From positions 1,426,001 through 1,490,000 of the forward strand of contig NZ_CP096980.1 of assembly GCF_002006355.2 (NCBI RefSeq): a stretch of 64,000 nucleotides of DNA, given 5' to 3'. Source of the DNA: Clostridium felsineum DSM 794 (GTDB lineage Bacteria > Bacillota > Clostridia > Clostridiales > Clostridiaceae). Made by a program: the position numbers and the translations under genes. Of this stretch, positions 23,620 through 35,600 are shown piece after piece. Positions within the stretch are counted from its first letter, which is position 1. Each line of letters opens with the position of its first letter. The notes beneath the pieces are model-generated. The model did no database searches and was not told where the DNA came from. It saw only the letters and a program-made list of their open reading frames with translations.

Positions 23620-24762
23620 ATGAATTTTAAACAAGATGAAAATCATGAGCAATTACAACAAATGTATCGCGAGTTTGCAGAGAATGAGGTAAAGAAAATT
23701 GCAAAAGAAATTGATGAAACTATGCGTTTTCCAAAAGAGAATGTAGAAAAGATGGCTGAAATGGGCCTACTTGGAATACCATTTCCAGAAGAGTATGGTG
23801 GAGCTGGAATGGATACCTTAAGCTATGTACAATGTGTAGAAGAATTATCTAAATGTTGTGGAACAACAGGTGTTATTGTTTCAGCACATACAAGTCTTTG
23901 TGCAACACCAATTTACACATATGGTACAGAAGCACAAAAAGAGAAGTATTTAAAACCACTTGCATCAGGTGATAAATTAGGTGCATTTGCATTAACAGAA
24001 CCTGCTGCTGGAACTGATTCAGCTATGCAAAAAACAACAGCAGTACTTGATGGCGACCATTATGTATTAAATGGTAGCAAAATCTTTATTACTAATGCAG
24101 GATATGCAGATATATATATTATTTTTGCTATGACAGATAAGAGTAAGGGAACAAAGGGTATTTCAGGATTTATTGTTGAGAAGGATTTTCCAGGCTTTTC
24201 TGTTGGAAATCATGAATTAAAGATGGGAATTAGAGCGTCTTCTACATGTGAATTATTCTTTGATAATTGCATAGTTCCAAAGGAAAATCTTTTAGGAGAA
24301 GAAGGCAGAGGCTTTAACATTGCAATGGCAACTCTTGATGGAGGTCGTATTGGTGTTGCTGCACAAGCTCTTGGTATTGCAGAAGGTGCAATAGACGAAA
24401 CTATTAAATATGTAAAGGAACGTGTTCAATTTGGACGTCCTATTTCAAAATTTCAAAATACACAATTTGAACTTGCAAAGATGCGTGCAAATACAGAAGC
24501 TGCAAAACTTTTAGTATATCAAGCTGCATGTGCAAAGGATGATCATGAAAAGTATACACATTTAGCTGCTATGGCAAAATTAGTTGCTGCTAATAATGCT
24601 AGTGATGTAACAAGACGTTGTTTGCAATTATTTGGTGGATATGGATATACAAGTGATTACCCAATTGAAAGAATGATGCGTGATGCAAAAATAACAGAAA
24701 TTTATGAAGGAACATCAGAAGTTCAAATGATGGTTATTTCTGGATGGATGGGAGTTAAATAA
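23620..24762 (+). CDS. Short-chain acyl-CoA dehydrogenase, Bcd-like
   Basis: A 380-residue flavin enzyme closely fitting clostridial butyryl-CoA dehydrogenase. Seen directly: FALTEPAAGTDSAMQ near residue 125 and KIFITNAGYADIYIIF (FAD binding), QFGRPISKFQNTQFELAKM near 267, and IYEGTSEVQMM with Glu363 at the place of the catalytic base. In butyrate formers this enzyme reduces crotonyl-CoA with electrons from EtfAB. Its place as the last gene of a lactate operon that also encodes EtfAB suggests one flavoprotein serves both lactate oxidation and enoyl-CoA reduction. Similar clusters exist in lactate-using gut butyrate producers. A terminator follows at 24823. Confidence 0.9.
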   Translation: MNFKQDENHEQLQQMYREFAENEVKKIAKEIDETMRFPKENVEKMAEMGLLGIPFPEEYGGAGMDTLSYVQCVEELSKCCGTTGVIVSAHTSLCATPIYTYGTEAQKEKYLKPLASGDKLGAFALTEPAAGTDSAMQKTTAVLDGDHYVLNGSKIFITNAGYADIYIIFAMTDKSKGTKGISGFIVEKDFPGFSVGNHELKMGIRASSTCELFFDNCIVPKENLLGEEGRGFNIAMATLDGGRIGVAAQALGIAEGAIDETIKYVKERVQFGRPISKFQNTQFELAKMRANTEAAKLLVYQAACAKDDHEKYTHLAAMAKLVAANNASDVTRRCLQLFGGYGYTSDYPIERMMRDAKITEIYEGTSEVQMMVISGWMGVK

Positions 24763-24822
24763 TAAATACCTAAAATAAAAAATATATAGAAGTAAATTAT
24801 ACAGTGTTTTAGGTATAAATAA

Positions 24823-24870
24823 GAGATGTGGCATTAGTATGCTTTTTATGATAATACCACACCTCCTTTT
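24823..24870 (+). terminator. Terminator of the lactate operon
   Basis: A long interrupted stem: GAG, TGTGG and ATTA (24823-24836) pair with TAAT, CCACA and CTC (24852-24865), then CTTTTTA follows. It lies 60 bases after the acyl-CoA dehydrogenase stop. Confidence 0.75.
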
Positions 24871-24893
24871 TATTCTTATCCATATACAAAACT

Positions 24894-24931
24894 ATCAGCA
24901 TTTTAATTAAGGACAAATTAAAAATGCTGAT
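24894..24931 (-). terminator. Terminator of the BtrH-like gene (possibly bidirectional)
   Basis: ATCAGCATTTT (24894-24904) pairs perfectly with AAAATGCTGAT (24921-24931), and the stem extends inward with one bulge. On the minus strand the stem is followed by AGTTTTG. It separates the converging lactate operon and the BtrH-like gene. Confidence 0.6.
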
Positions 24932-24944
24932 GGTTATAATTAGG

Positions 24945-25898
24945 TTATACAATTAATTTATAAGTATTGTCTTGCAAAAAGTAATCCCATAGTTTGTATT
25001 CATTTTTTAATAAGTAAATGACTCTTGATTTGATTTCATTAATTTTAGAAATATCGCCAGATAAACATGCTTTTATTAATAGATGTTTTAATGACTGATA
25101 TTCTAATTCCATTTTTTCGAATTGTTCTTTTAAGTTAACTTCTTTATTATTACAGTCAAATGCATATTCGAAAAGAAATTTGTTAGATCGTTGCTTCATT
25201 CTTAATGAGTGAATATGAGTAGGAAGTACAACTGAAAGGTAATTCATATCTTTTTCTTCAAAGTTATTTATGTTCCACATGTCGTTACTCACGCTGATTA
25301 AGTTTGTTATAGAATCCATTATTTTTTTTGCATTGTCACAAATGCTCTTGTCACTCAACATTAATTCTTTTAAACTTGTTTCTGGAGCATAATCACAAAC
25401 AATTGATTTATTACCACCGGAATTTATTGATAATACCAAGTCTTCATATGTAACAGTAAACTTTTTACCACCATCAAGAACGTGAAAAATTTTTTTCTCA
25501 TTATCATAGCCATATACCATAGCCATATGTACAAAATGATTAATATGATAAGTATCTACATAATAAGGAAGCCAATGGTACATATCAACCCACAATATTA
25601 TAATCTTTTTTTGTTCTAAAAAATCAATGATAGTATTAGTTATTTCTTCTTTGATATTAAACAAAATTTGTTTTTGGTTTTTTAGTAGTACTGATATTAA
25701 AAGTTCACCGTCTAGTGATAGTTGGATACTTTGAAATGGTTTACCACTTTCTGTATGATTAGATTTTAAAGAATACGTGTAATTATTATTATATATAGCT
25801 TCTTCTCTAGGATTGTTATTTGACATTAGTATACTAAATAATATACTAGTACCGCAGTCTAACCAAATTTTATCAAATTCTTTAATATTTAGTTCCAA
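24945..25898 (-). CDS. Stand-alone BtrH-like papain-fold acyltransferase/peptidase protein
   Basis: A 317-residue protein starting at TTG 25898, chosen because AGGGGGT lies 6-7 bases before it; the frame also extends to a GTG at 25925 that has no binding site. Numbered from the TTG, Cys15 (WLDCGTSILF) is at the N-terminus of a helix, Asp105 sits in IILWVDMYHWLPYYV, His121 and His124 lie in INHFVHMAMVYGYD, and Asp142 is in HVLDGG. This Cys/His pattern with a D-x-Y strand is that of the BtrH N-terminal family (C39-like papain fold). In butirosin biosynthesis BtrH moves an acyl group from the carrier protein BtrI to an amine. The gene faces away from a discrete ACP and the NRPS, and the last NRPS protein ends in a domain with the same plan. 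It probably caps, transfers or trims the peptide; the substrate is unknown. Confidence 0.7.
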   Translation of the reverse strand: MELNIKEFDKIWLDCGTSILFSILMSNNNPREEAIYNNNYTYSLKSNHTESGKPFQSIQLSLDGELLISVLLKNQKQILFNIKEEITNTIIDFLEQKKIIILWVDMYHWLPYYVDTYHINHFVHMAMVYGYDNEKKIFHVLDGGKKFTVTYEDLVLSINSGGNKSIVCDYAPETSLKELMLSDKSICDNAKKIMDSITNLISVSNDMWNINNFEEKDMNYLSVVLPTHIHSLRMKQRSNKFLFEYAFDCNNKEVNLKEQFEKMELEYQSLKHLLIKACLSGDISKINEIKSRVIYLLKNEYKLWDYFLQDNTYKLIV

Positions 25899-26228
25899 GT
25901 TTATACCCCCTAATTGATTAAACACATAATTTATGCGTATTAAAATTGTTAATATTATTTTTGTGAAAAATTTTTTCTATTAATTGCTTCTAATTTAGAT
26001 TTTGAAATGAATTTAATAAAGTATTCATAAGAATGTACAATAGTGCCTATATTTAATACATATACTTTGACAATAGAACTTTCCACTTTTCATGAAAGAA
26101 AGAATCACTGAAAATTTATTATTTATATGATTAACATGGTAAATATTACTTTATTATATAATTATACCACTAAAGATAAAATATGTATATATTTTTAGCT
26201 ATATTTTAAATATATAAAATGTAACTTG
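25899..26228. other. Divergent intergenic region between BtrH-like gene and ACP
   Basis: Very AT-rich, with no open frame worth reporting. The promoter toward the ACP lies at its right end (26229). A TATAAT on the minus strand (26166-26161) could serve the BtrH-like gene but lacks a convincing -35 box. Confidence 0.4.
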
Positions 26229-26257
26229 TTGATATATACGTAAAATTGTATTATAAT
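26229..26257 (+). promoter_or_regulatory. Sigma-A promoter of the ACP-NRPS operon
   Basis: TTGATA (26229-26234), exactly 17 bases, then TATAAT (26252-26257). Transcription would start near 26264, leaving a leader of about 75 bases. The leader contains CATAC...GTATG (26277-26306) around GGC...GCC, a possible small hairpin, before the AAAGGAGG of the ACP gene. Confidence 0.75.
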
Positions 26258-26338
26258 AGTAAAAAATAGGATATATCATACGGCGAAAATTGCCATATTG
26301 AGTATGGTAGTTTTTTAATAAAAGGAGGAATAAAAGTT

Positions 26339-26581
26339 ATGGAAGAAAAAATTATTAATATTATATGTAATGCTTTGGGAAACAATGATAATAGGGATTT
26401 AATTTTAAAAAGTAAAGATTTAGCGGAATTTGGTTTTAATTCTTTAAACTTTATAAAAATCATAGTAAAGTTAGAAGATGAATTTGATATTGAATTTAGC
26501 GACAATGAACTTAATTGTTCTAATTATAACTCAGTATATAAAATATTGAATTTAGTAAAAAGTAAGATTGATGCAAATTAG
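26339..26581 (+). CDS. Discrete acyl/peptidyl carrier protein
   Basis: An 80-residue acidic four-helix carrier protein with AAAGGAGG 10 bases before the ATG. The phosphopantetheine site is Ser35 in FGFNSLNFIKIIVKLEDEF; the residue before the usual Leu is the modified Ser, but the common Asp before it is replaced by Asn. It is the first gene of the NRPS operon, 47 bases before the first synthetase. Discrete carriers here usually present a fatty acid or special starter unit to the first condensation domain. That domain is broken in this cluster, while a BtrH-like acyltransferase is encoded next door, so this ACP may work with the latter (as BtrI does with BtrH). No acyl-ACP ligase is in the window. 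Confidence 0.85.
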   Translation: MEEKIINIICNALGNNDNRDLILKSKDLAEFGFNSLNFIKIIVKLEDEFDIEFSDNELNCSNYNSVYKILNLVKSKIDAN

Positions 26582-26628
26582 TGTTGAATAATTATATAAA
26601 TTAAAATTTTACTTTTTAATGGAGAGAA

Positions 26629-29600
26629 GTGGTGATTTGTATGAAAACGATTAAACGTTATAATGCGTGTATGAAAGCAAAGAATTTATCAGAGCAAAAA
26701 GAGTATTGGCTGAATGAATTTAAAGAAGAAGTTCCAGTGTTGGATATACCAATTGACTATATAAGACCAAAGGAAGAAAGCTTTAAAGAAGCAATGATTT
26801 TTAGAAAAATTGAAAAACAATTGGGAGAAAAAATAAATAGTACAGCAGGTAAAACAGGAACTACAGAATACATGATATTTTTATCAGCAGCAATGATAAC
26901 TTTAAGCAAGTACAGCAGGCAGGAAGACATAGTAATAGGAAGTCCTATAAGTGGAAGAACTCATAAGCATAAGGATAAGCATGTAAATATACTCGCAATG
27001 AGAGGACGTCCAAAAGGGAATAAAGAATATATAGAATTTCTTCAAGAAATAAAAGAGAGCTGCATTAAGGCATATGAAAATCAAGAGTATCCATTTGAAG
27101 AACTTATAGAAGAACTTGATATAAGAAGAGATATGTCAAGAAATCCTTTATTTGATGTTATGCTTGTGTTTAAGAATAATGAAGAAATAGATTACAGTTT
27201 AAATGATATAAGGATAGAATATGCAAATGAAAAAAGTAAAATAGCGAAGTTGGATTTGACGTTTAATATATATGAGTTTAATGGAAAATTTGAAATAGGT
27301 TTGGAATACTGTACGGATTTATTTAAGGAAGAAAGTGCTGAAAGGATATTAACACACTATATAAGAATACTTGAGCAGATAACTGAAAATGTGGAAAGAA
27401 AGATAAGAGAAATTGATGCAGTAACAGAAGAAGAAAGAACGTTAATATTAAAAACCTTCAACGACACAAAAACAGATTATCTTAAGGATAAAACGGTAGT
27501 AGATTTATTTGAGGAGCAGGTAGAAAAGACCCCAGATAATACAGCATTAATATTTGAAGATAAACAGTTAACATATGCACAATTAAACAGAAAAGTAAAT
27601 CAAGTGGCGATAAAACTAAGAGAGTTAGGTGTGAAGCCAGATGATTTTGTAGCAATAATGGCAGAACGAAGTATAGAGATGATAGTGGGTATTTACGGAA
27701 TAATCAAAGCAGGAGGAGCTTACGTACCAATAGATCCTAATTATCCAAGGGATAGAATAAAATACATGATTGAAGAATGTGCACCAAAAGTAATATTGGT
27801 GTATAGAGCAGAAGTAAAAACGAAAATTCCAGTAATAAACCTTGAGGAAAAAGCAGTATGGGAAGGTGAAACTGCAAATCTAGAGAAGGTAAATAAGCCC
27901 AATGATTTAGCGTATTGTATATACACATCAGGTACAACTGGTAAGCCAAAGGGTGTTATGGTGGAGCATAAAGGCATAATAAATATGAAAAGTTATTATG
28001 AAAATAAAGTAGCAATATCTAAAGAAGATAAAATTCTTCAATTTGCTAATATAGTTTTTAGTGCGTCTGTTCCTGAAATGACTATGGCAATTTTAATAGG
28101 AGGAAGTTTAGTAATTGTTCCTGATTCAATAAGATTAGACGAACAAAAAGTACAGGAATATGCACAAAGAAATAAAGTTACAGTTGCTACATTACCTCCA
28201 AATTATTATATGCAAATGAATGATTTTCAACCTAGAATAATTATTATTGCAGGTTCAGAGTCAAATGGAAAGTTAATAGAAAAGACAGTAAATTCAAAAT
28301 ATATAAATTCATATGGTTTAACTGAAAATACAGTATGTGCAACACATTGGGAATATAAAAATGGAGAAGAAATACCTAAAAAAATTCCTATAGGAAAGCC
28401 TATAAGTAATGTACAGATATATATATTAAATAACAACAGTATGTGTGGAATAGGAATGCCTGGAGAATTATGTATAGTAGGAGCAGGAGTGGCAAGAGGA
28501 TATCTTAATGGACCAGAACTTACAGCAGAAAAATTTGTAGATAATCCTTATGGAGAAGGTAAGCTTTACCGAACAGGAGATCTTGCAAGATGGCTTCCAG
28601 ATGGAAATATAGAATATCTAGGAAGAATTGATGAGCAGGTAAAAATAAGAGGCTTTAGAATAGAATTAGGAGAGATAGAAAGCGTACTAAGGAAAATAGA
28701 TAAAGTAAAAGATACAGTTGCAATAGTAAGAGAAGATGAAGATAAGGAAAAATCAATAAGTGCGTATATAGTATCAGATGAAGAGATAACTGTAAGTGAA
28801 ATAAGGAAAGAACTTGAGAAAACGCTGCCAGATTACATGATACCAACATATATGATGCAGATAGAAAATATACCAGTAACAAGGAATGGGAAATTAGATA
28901 AGAAAGCACTTCCAAAGATAAAAGCAAAGAGTGAAAAAGAATATATAGCATCAAGAAATGATATAGAAGAAAAGATAGTTGCAATATTTAAAGAGATATT
29001 AGGTGTAGAAAAAGTAGGAATAAAGGACGATTTCTTTGAACTTGGAGGACATTCACTTAGGGCAACAAGGGTAATAAATAGAGTAGAAGTAGCAACAGGA
29101 GTATGTTTATCTGTAAAAAATATATTTGAAAATCCTACTGTAGAACGCTTAAGCAGGCTAGTAAGCCTTGAAAAAGGAGAAAAATATAAAACAATACCTA
29201 AGACAGAGAAAAAAGATTACTATATGATGTCTTCAGCACAGAAGAGAATATATCTTATTCAACAAATGGGTGATCAAGGAACAGTATACAATATGCCTCA
29301 AAGTTTAAGGCTGAGAGGGAAAGTTAATTTGGAAGCAATAAAGAATGCAATGCAAGAACTGATAAATAGACATGAAATATTAAGAACAGAATTTTTAATG
29401 ATAAATGGAGAACCTGTACAAAGGATACAGGAGTATGTTAAAGCTGATTTTGAATTTATAGAAGATAAGAAAACAGATGAAGCGGATATTATAGATGCTT
29501 TTATAAGACCATTTGATTTAGAAAAGGCGCCTTTATTTAGAGTAAAGCTTGTAAAGAGAGAAGAATGTTACCTCTTTTTAATAGATATGAATCATATTAT

Positions 29601-32600
29601 AAGTGACGGAATGAGTATGGGAACCTTTATGAAAGAATTTAGTCTTTTGTATAACGAAAATAAGCTTGAACCATTGACCCATCAGTATAAGGATTATAGT
29701 GAATGGATGAAAACAAGGGATTTAGCAAAGCAAAAAAAATATTGGGTGAATGAATTTAAAGAAGAAATTCCAGTATTAGATATGCCACTTGACTATGCAA
29801 GACCCAAAGAACAAAGCTTTAAAGGAGCAATGATTTTTAGAAAAACTAAAAAAGAATTGGAAGAAAAAATAAAGAGTACAGCAGGTAAAACAGGAACTAC
29901 AGAATACATGATATTTTTATCAGCAGCAATGATAACTTTAAGTAAGTACAGCAGGCAGGAAGACATAGTAATGGGAAGTCCTATAAGTGGAAGAACTCAT
30001 AAGGATACCGAAGGTATGCTTGGAATGTTTGTAAATACACTTGCAATGAGGGGATACCCGGAAGGAACTAAGAAATATATAGAATTTCTTCAAGAAATAA
30101 AAGAGAGCTGTATTAAGGCATATGAAAATCAAGAGTATCCATTTGAAGAATTAGTGGAAGAGCTTGATATAAGAAGAGATATGTCAAGAAATCCTTTGTT
30201 TGATGTCATGCTTGTACTTCAAAATAATGAAGAAATAAATTACAGTTTAAATGATGTAAGAATAGAATATGTAAATCAAAAAAGTAAAATAGCAAAGTTT
30301 GATTTAACGTTTAATATATATGAAACAGATAATGAAGTTAGCATAGGATTAGAATATTGCAGCGATTTGTTTAAGGAAGAAAGTGCTGAAAGGATATTAA
30401 CACACTATGTAAGAATACTTGAACAGATAACTGAAAATGTGGAAAGAAAGATTAGTGAAATTGAAATAGTAACCCCTGAAGAAAGAAATTTAATATTAAA
30501 AAACTTCAATAATACAAAAACAGAATATCCTAAGGATAAAACAGTAGTAGATTTATTTGAAGAGCAGGTAGAGAAGACACCTAAAAATGTAGCATTAGTA
30601 TTTGAAAATAAGCAGTTAACATATGCAGAGTTAAATAGAAAAGCAAATCAAGTGGCAAGAAAGCTCAGGAAATTAGGTGTAAAGCCTGATGATTTTGTAG
30701 CAATAATAGCAGAACGAAGCATAGAGATGATAGTGGGAATTTACGGAATAATCAAAGCAGGAGGAGCGTATGTACCAATAGCTCCTAACTACCCAGAGGA
30801 TAGAATAAAGTATATGCTTGAAGATTGCACGCCAAAGGCAGTATTAGTATATAAAGCAGAAATGGAAATAGAAGTGCCAGTAATAAATCTTGAAGAAAAA
30901 GCAGTATGGGAAGGTGAGGAAACAAATCTAGAAAAGGTAAATAAGCCAAATGATTTAGTATATTGCATATATACATCAGGGACTACTGGAAAGCCTAAAG
31001 GAGTTATGAATAGACATACTGGTTTTATTAATAGATTTTTATGGATGAAAAATAAGTATCAATTGGATGACGGCGATGTAATACTACAAAAAACTACTTA
31101 CACTTTTGATGTTTCAGTATGGGAAATAATTGGATGGAGTTTTATTGGAGCAAAATTGATACTGCTAATTCCTGATGGAGAAAAGGATCCATTAGTTATA
31201 TGTAATACAATAGAAAGAAACAATGTAACAACTATACACTTTGTGCCATCAATGTTAAATGTTTTTTTATTATATATAGAGAACTATAAGGAATTAGTTG
31301 AAAAGGTAAAGAGTCTAAAGTTTATTTTTACAAGCGGTGAAGCGTTAAAACGTGAACATGTGGACAAGTTTAACTATTTAATTAAATCTTCAATTTGCAG
31401 TTGCAAACTAGCAAACTTATATGGACCTACTGAAGCTAGTATAGATGTAACATATTTTGATTGTAAAGATAATACTAACATAATACCAATAGGAAAACCT
31501 ATATGGAATACCAAGATATATATATTAGATGGAAATAGTATGTGTGGAATAGGAGTACCTGGAGAATTATGCATAGCAGGAGCAGGAATAGCAAGAGGAT
31601 ATCTTAATAGACCAGAGTTAACATCAGAAAAATTTGTGGATAATCCATATGAAGAAGGCAAACTGTATCGATCAGGTGATTTAGCAAGGTGGCTTTCAGA
31701 TGGAAATATAGAATATTTAGGAAGAATGGATGAGCAGGTAAAGATAAGAGGATTTAGAATAGAATTAGGAGAAATAGAAAGTGCACTAAGAGAGATAGAT
31801 AAAGTAAAAGATGCAGTTGTAATAGTAAGAGAAGATGAAAATAAAGAAAAATCAATAAATGCATATATAGTATCGGATGAAGATATAACTGTAAGTGAAA
31901 TAAGAGAAGAACTTGAGAAAATGCTGCCTGATTACATGGTACCAGCATATATGATGCAGATAGAAAATATACCACTAACAGCAAATGGAAAAATTGATAA
32001 GAAAGCACTTCCAAAGATAGAAGCAAAGAGCGAAAAGGAATATGTAGCACCAAGAAATAATGTTGAAGAAAAGATAGCTGGGATATTTGAAGAGATATTA
32101 GGAGTAGAAAAAGTAGGAATAAAGGATAGTTTCTTTGAACTTGGAGGACATTCACTTAGGGCAACAAGAGCAATAAATAGAATAGAAGCAGTAACAGGAG
32201 TATGTTTATCTGTAAAAAGTATATTTGAAAATCCTACTGTAGAAGGCTTAAGCAGGCTAGTAAACCTTGAAAAAGGAGAAGCATACGAACCAATACCTAA
32301 GGCAGAGAAAAAGGATTACTATACTATGTCCTCAACGCAGAAAAGAACATATCTTATTCAACAAATGGGTGATCAAGGAACAGTATACAATATGCCTCAA
32401 AGTTTAAGGCTTATAGGAAAAGTTAATTTAGACTCAATAAAGAACGCCATGCAAGAACTAATAAATAGACATGAAATATTAAGAACAGAATTTCTAATGA
32501 TAAATGGAGAACCTGTACAAAGAATACAGGAGTATGTTAAGGCTGACTTTGAATTTATAGAAGATAAAAAAACACAGGAAGCAGATATTATAGATGCTTT

Positions 32601-35600
32601 TATAAGAACATTCGATTTAGGAAAGGCACCTTTATTTAGAATAAAGCTTGTAAAGAGAGAAGAATATTATCTGCTTTTAATAGATATGCATCATATTATA
32701 AGTGACGGAATGAGTATGGGAACTTTTATGAAAGAATTTAGTCTTTTGTATAACGGAAATATGCTTGAACCATTGACTCATCAATATAAGGATTATAGTG
32801 AATGGATGAAAAAAAGGGATTTAGCAAAGCAAAAAGAATATTGGATGAATGAATTTAAAGAAGAAATTCCAGTATTAGATATGCCCCTTGACTATTCAAG
32901 ACCAAAGAAACAAAGTTTTAAAGGAACAATGATTTTCAGAAAAACTAAAAAAGAATTAGGAAAAAAAATAAAAATTACAGCAGGTAAAACAGGAACTACA
33001 GAATATATGATATTTTTATCAGCAGCAATGATAACTTTAAGTAAGTACAGCAGGCAGGAAGACATAATAATAGGAAGTTCTCTAAGTGGAAGGACCCATA
33101 AGGATACCGAAGGTATGCTTGGAATGTTTGTAAATACACTTGCAATGAGGGGATATCCGGAAGGAACTAAGAAATATATAGAATTTCTTCAAGAAATAAA
33201 AGAGAGCTGTATTAAGGCATATGAAAATCAAGAGTATCCATTTGAAGAACTTATAGAAGAACTTGATATAAGAAGGGATATGTCAAGAAATCCTTTGTTT
33301 GATGTTATGCTTGTACTTCAAAATAATGAAGAAATAAATTACAGTTTAAATGATATAAGAATAGAATATGCAAATCAAAAAAGTAAAATAGCAAAGTTTG
33401 ATTTAACGCTTAATATATATGAAACAGATAATGAAGTTGGCATAGGATTAGAATACTGCAGCGATTTGTTTAAGGAAGAAAGTGCTGAAAGGATATTAAC
33501 ACACTATGTAAGAATACTTGAACAGATAACTGAAAATATGGAAAGAAAGATAAGAGAAATTGATGCAGTAACAGAAGAAGAAAGAACGTTAATATTAAAA
33601 ACCTTCAATGATACAAAAGTAGATTATCCTAAGGATAAAACGGTGGTAGATTTATTTGAGGAGCAGGTAGAAAAGACACCGGATAATACAGCATTAGTAT
33701 TTGAAGATAAGCAGTTAACATATACAGAGTTAAATAGAAAAGTAAATCAACTGGCAAGAAAACTGAGAGAATTAGGTGTAAAGCCTGATGATTTTGTAGC
33801 AATAATGGCAGAACGAAGTATAGAAATGATAGTTGGAATTTACGGAATAATCAAAGCAGGAGGAGCTTATGTACCAATAGATCCTAACTACCCAGAGGAT
33901 AGAATAAAGTATATGCTTGAAGACTGTACCCCAAAAGTCATATTAGTGTATAGAGCAGATGTTAAAACGAAAGTACCAGTAATAAATCTTGAGGAAAAAG
34001 CAGTATGGGAAGGTGAAACTGCAAATCTTGAAAAGGTAAATAAACCAAAGAATTTAGCTTATTGCATATATACTTCAGGTACAACTGGTAAACCAAAGGG
34101 TGTTATGGTAGAGCATAAAGGCATAATAAATATGAAAAGTTATTATGAAAATAAAGTACCAATATCTAAAGAAGATAAAATTCTTCAATTTGCCAATATA
34201 GTTTTTGATGCGTCTGTTTCTGAAATGACTATGGCAATTTTAATAGGAGGTACTTTAGTAATTGTTCCTGATTCAATAAGATTAGATGTACAAAAAGTAC
34301 AGAAATATGTACAAAAGTATAAAGTTACAGTTGCTACATTTCCACCAAATTATTATATACAAATAAATGATTTTGAGCCTAGAATAATTATTACAGCAGG
34401 TTCAGAGTCAAGTGGAAAGTTAATAGAAAAGACAGAAAATTCAAAGTATATAAATGCATATGGACCAACTGAAAATACGGTAAGTGCAACGCACTGGGAA
34501 TATAAAAATGGAGAAGAAATACCTAAAAAAATTCCAATAGGAAAACCTATAAGCAATGTGCAGATATATATATTAAATAACAACAGTATGTGTGGAATAG
34601 GTATTCCAGGGGAATTATGTATAGCTGGAGTAGGAGTAGCAAGAGGGTATCTTAATAGACCGGAACTTACAGCAGAAAAGTTTGTGGATAATCCTTATGG
34701 AGAAGGCAAACTGTATAGGACAGGAGATCTTGCAAGGTGGCTTCCGGATGGGAATATAGAATATTTAGGAAGAATAGATGAGCAGGTAAAGATAAGAGGC
34801 TTTAGAATAGAATTAGGAGAGATAGAAAGCGCACTAAGGAAGATAGATAAAGTAAAAGATGCAGTTGTAATAGTAAGAGAAGATGAAAATAAGGAAAAAT
34901 CAATAAATGCATATATAGTATCAGATGAAGAGATAAATGTAAGTGAAATAAGAGAAGAACTTGAGAAAACGCTGCCTGATTATATGATACCAGCATATAT
35001 AATGCAGATAGAAAATATAACACTAACAGCAAATGGAAAACTCGATAAGAAAGCACTTCCAAAGATAGAAGCAAAGAGCGAAAAGGAGTATATAGCACCG
35101 AGAAATGATATAGAAGAAAAAGTAGTTAGCGTATTTGAAGAAATACTAGGAGTAGAGAGAGTAGGAATAAAGGACAGCTTCTTTGAACTGGGAGGCGATT
35201 CTATAAAGGCAATACGTGTAGTATCAAAAATGCGTGAAGCTGGATATGATATCTTAGTAAAAGACATAATGAAAAAATACACAGTTGAGGCTATAGCAGA
35301 TAGTTCAGTATTAGAAGTAGAGAGAAAATATGAGCAAGGTGAAATCACAGGAACAGTTATAACAACACCTATTATTGAAACCTTTGAAGGCTGGAAACTA
35401 AAAAAGCCTCATCACTTTAATCAGGCAATTATGATAAAAGTTAATACAGATAATGAAAGAGAAATAAGAGAAGTACTTGATGCTTTAGTAAAGCATCATG
35501 ATGTCTTACGTTCCGTGTATAGAAATAAAAAACTTGAAATATTAAGCATGATAGGAAGCAGAAAATATGATTTAAATGTGTATGATTTGAGAAATGAAAA

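Noticed and set aside
25925..25925. GTG at 25925 as start of the BtrH-like gene
   Set aside because: No ribosome binding site before it; TTG at 25898 has AGGGGGT at the right distance.
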